Shown here in pieces: positions 62,393 through 64,000 of a stretch of 64,000 nucleotides of DNA. Both the position numbers and the translations under genes were made by a program. Under the pieces are notes generated by a model that saw only the letters and a program-made list of their open reading frames with translations, was not told where the DNA came from and searched no databases. Origin of the DNA: Bin5 sp965261695. GTDB lineage: Bacteria; Chloroflexota; Anaerolineae; Caldilineales; Caldilineaceae. The stretch lies in assembly GCA_965261695.1 (NCBI GenBank), contig OZ253474.1:1116001-1180000 (forward strand), given 5' to 3'. How positions within the stretch are numbered: the stretch's first letter is position 1; each line of letters begins with the position of its first letter.

Positions 62393-62422
62393 TTGCAGCA
62401 CTGGCCTGGCCCCTGCTATAAT
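62393..62422 (+). promoter_or_regulatory. Promoter of the RelA/SpoT gene
   Basis: TTGCAG (62393-62398) and a perfect TATAAT (62417-62422) with an 18-nt spacer, 84 bp before the ATG. The remainder of 62115-62505 shows no gene, only a G+C hairpin near 62150-62196. Confidence 0.68.
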
Positions 62423-62505
62423 GCGTGTGACGTGGGGCTGGCGACAACCTGATGCCCCGATCTGGTTTCCCCCCCCTTAAAGAATGTTGCAGAAAGAGAA
62501 TGGCA

Positions 62506-64000
62506 ATGGGCAGCACTGAATTTGCGCCGGAGGTCCCCCTCCCGGCTACGCCCGACACTGACGACCTCACACGCGTCACGGCGGCAGAGACACCTGCCAG
62601 CGTGGGCAGCAACGGCCTCCCAACGGACAGTCCGCTCCTGCGCAGCATTCCGCTTGAGGCGATTCCCCCTGTCAGCGACGGTAGGTTGTTCCTCCAACCG
62701 CTCCTGGAACCGCATGAGATCAAAGCGCTTGAAGAGTTGTACAAAAAGCTGCCCAACTATTTCGGCGCCGACGAGAGGTTGCGGATTCTGCGCGCCTATC
62801 TGGTCGCAAGCGACGCCCATCGGGTGCAGACGCGCATGACCGGTGAGCCATATATTCTGCACCCTATCGACGTGACCTCCATCCTGGCAGAATTGCAGCT
62901 CGACGCCGACACGCTGGCCGCGGCATTGCTGCATGACGTTGTGGAGGATTCCGGCTATACGATCGCGTATCTGGAGAAGAATTTCAACCCCGACATTGCC
63001 GAACTGGTCGACGGCGTGACAAAGCTTAACCGCATCAAGGAACTAAGCAAGATGCGTCACAGCGTCGCCGATGAAAAGGCCGAGAGTCTGCGCAAGATGT
63101 TTCTGGCAATGGCCGAGGACATCCGGGTGGTGCTCATCAAGCTGGCCGACCGAGTCCACAATATGCGCACCTTGCAGGGCCACCCGGAACACAAACGCCG
63201 CCGCATCGCGCGCGAGACGCTGGAAATCTTCGCCCCTTTGGCGAACCGTCTGGGAATCTGGCAGATCAAATGGGAGTTGGAGGACCTCAGCTTTCGCTAC
63301 CTGGAGCCGGTCACCTATCGCCATCTGTCGCAGGCCATGGACCAGAAACGGGCCGAACGCGTGCATTGGATGGATGAGACGCAAATCAATTTGGCCAAGG
63401 CGCTCAGCGATGCTGGTGTCCAGGCCGAGATAAGCGGTCGCCCGAAACATATCTACGGCATCTATCGCAAAATGCGGCGCAAAGAAGTGCCATTTGAACA
63501 GATTTACGATTTACACGGTTTCCGCATCGTTGTCGATTCAATCGCCGACTGCTATGCGGCATTGGGCGTTGTCCACAGCCGCTGGCGGCCCATTCCCGGC
63601 GAATTTGACGACTACATCGCCAATCCCAAAGACAATCTGTATCGCAGTCTGCACACAGCGGTGGTTGGCTCAAACGGCAAGCCGATGGAGGTGCAGATCC
63701 GCACGCAGGAGATGCACCAGGTAGCCGAATTCGGCATCGCTGCCCACTGGCGCTATAAGGAGGGCAAGCAGCCCAACCAATATCTGGACAACAAGATCGC
63801 CTGGATTCGCCAGCTGATGGAATGGCGCCAGGACGTGACCGATGCCGAGGAATTTGTCAGCGGAATGAAGACGGACGTTTTCCAGGATCGCGTCTACGTC
63901 TTCACCCCGCGCGGCGATGTGATCGACCTGCCGCGCAACTCGACGCCGATCGACTTCGCTTACCGGGTCCACACCGAGTTGGGCCACCGCTGCCGGGGTG
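62506..64000 (+). CDS. RelA/SpoT (p)ppGpp synthetase/hydrolase, 3' truncated by window
   Basis: At least 498 residues. After a ~65-residue unstructured N-terminus comes an HD hydrolase domain (EPYILHPIDVTSILAEL, ALLHDVVEDSGY, LIKLADRVHNMRTL), the synthetase domain (IYGIYRKMRRKEVPFEQIYDLHGFRIVVDS, RPIPGEFDDYIANPKDNLYRSLHTAV, MEVQIRTQEMHQVAEFGIAAHWRYKEG) and the beginning of the TGS domain (VYVFTPRGDVIDLP). Both catalytic halves look intact, so it is bifunctional for the stringent response. ATG at 62506 or 62500 are both possible. Confidence 0.95.
   Translation, partial: MGSTEFAPEVPLPATPDTDDLTRVTAAETPASVGSNGLPTDSPLLRSIPLEAIPPVSDGRLFLQPLLEPHEIKALEELYKKLPNYFGADERLRILRAYLVASDAHRVQTRMTGEPYILHPIDVTSILAELQLDADTLAAALLHDVVEDSGYTIAYLEKNFNPDIAELVDGVTKLNRIKELSKMRHSVADEKAESLRKMFLAMAEDIRVVLIKLADRVHNMRTLQGHPEHKRRRIARETLEIFAPLANRLGIWQIKWELEDLSFRYLEPVTYRHLSQAMDQKRAERVHWMDETQINLAKALSDAGVQAEISGRPKHIYGIYRKMRRKEVPFEQIYDLHGFRIVVDSIADCYAALGVVHSRWRPIPGEFDDYIANPKDNLYRSLHTAVVGSNGKPMEVQIRTQEMHQVAEFGIAAHWRYKEGKQPNQYLDNKIAWIRQLMEWRQDVTDAEEFVSGMKTDVFQDRVYVFTPRGDVIDLPRNSTPIDFAYRVHTELGHRCRG

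Overview
The window is about 64 kb of G+C-rich bacterial chromosome, densely coded, with short gaps and many ATGA-type overlaps. Gene content fits the Chloroflexota, probably an Anaerolineae/Caldilineae-type organism. The pointers are a ferredoxin-type MetF next to a cysteine-rich MetV-like protein, a Gram-positive-type SOS box, a carbohydrate ABC importer, and Met/Lys/Asp-rich LysM surface proteins. This placement is inference; there is no rRNA or other decisive marker, and I saw no tRNA gene or CRISPR array.

Layout. 1-6.7 kb: metV-like end, metF, a two-component system, a secreted LysM protein, and a lipoprotein thioredoxin with an in-frame TGA at the first Cys position of its CxxC motif (very likely a selenoprotein). 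6.8-13.9 kb: a UvrD-like helicase, a 1263-residue hydrolase with three amidase-fold domains, and scpA. 13.9-18 kb: acs and sucCD on the minus strand. 18-25 kb: a sugar ABC importer whose binding-protein gene is split by an ISAzo13-type element, then an amidohydrolase and a BadF-type sugar kinase. 25-29 kb (plus): hisB, a threonine-dehydratase-like gene, a DHOD-like protein and a Phd/PIN toxin-antitoxin pair. 29-33 kb: a repeat-rich island with IS982 debris and an orphan zinc-motif protein. 33-35 kb: a radical SAM DNA-repair-type gene under an apparent LexA-controlled promoter, and dtd.

35-51 kb is a long minus-strand run joining histidine genes (hisH, a hisA-Nudix fusion, hisF, hisE) to purine genes (guaB, purA, purB). 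Accessory genes interleave with it: a RelE-like/SF1-helicase fusion, a MntA-HepT toxin-antitoxin pair, a CPA1 antiporter, a nitrilase-fold protein lacking its catalytic Cys, and a DUF402 protein. 51-64 kb: lspA-rluD-mazG-like, mdh, an acetyltransferase, a YceI lipoprotein, a CrtC/AttH-like lipoprotein, a SAM-I riboswitch controlling a Cys/Met-family PLP enzyme, an SPFH protein, yraN-miaA, and a bifunctional RelA/SpoT gene cut by the window end.

The most interesting items are the putative Sec-containing thioredoxin with its hairpin, the SOS-box/leaderless radical SAM gene, the nitrilase-fold pseudoenzyme, the HisA-Nudix fusion, the precise IS insertion in the ABC importer, and the IS982-flanked repeat island around 30.4-32.8 kb.
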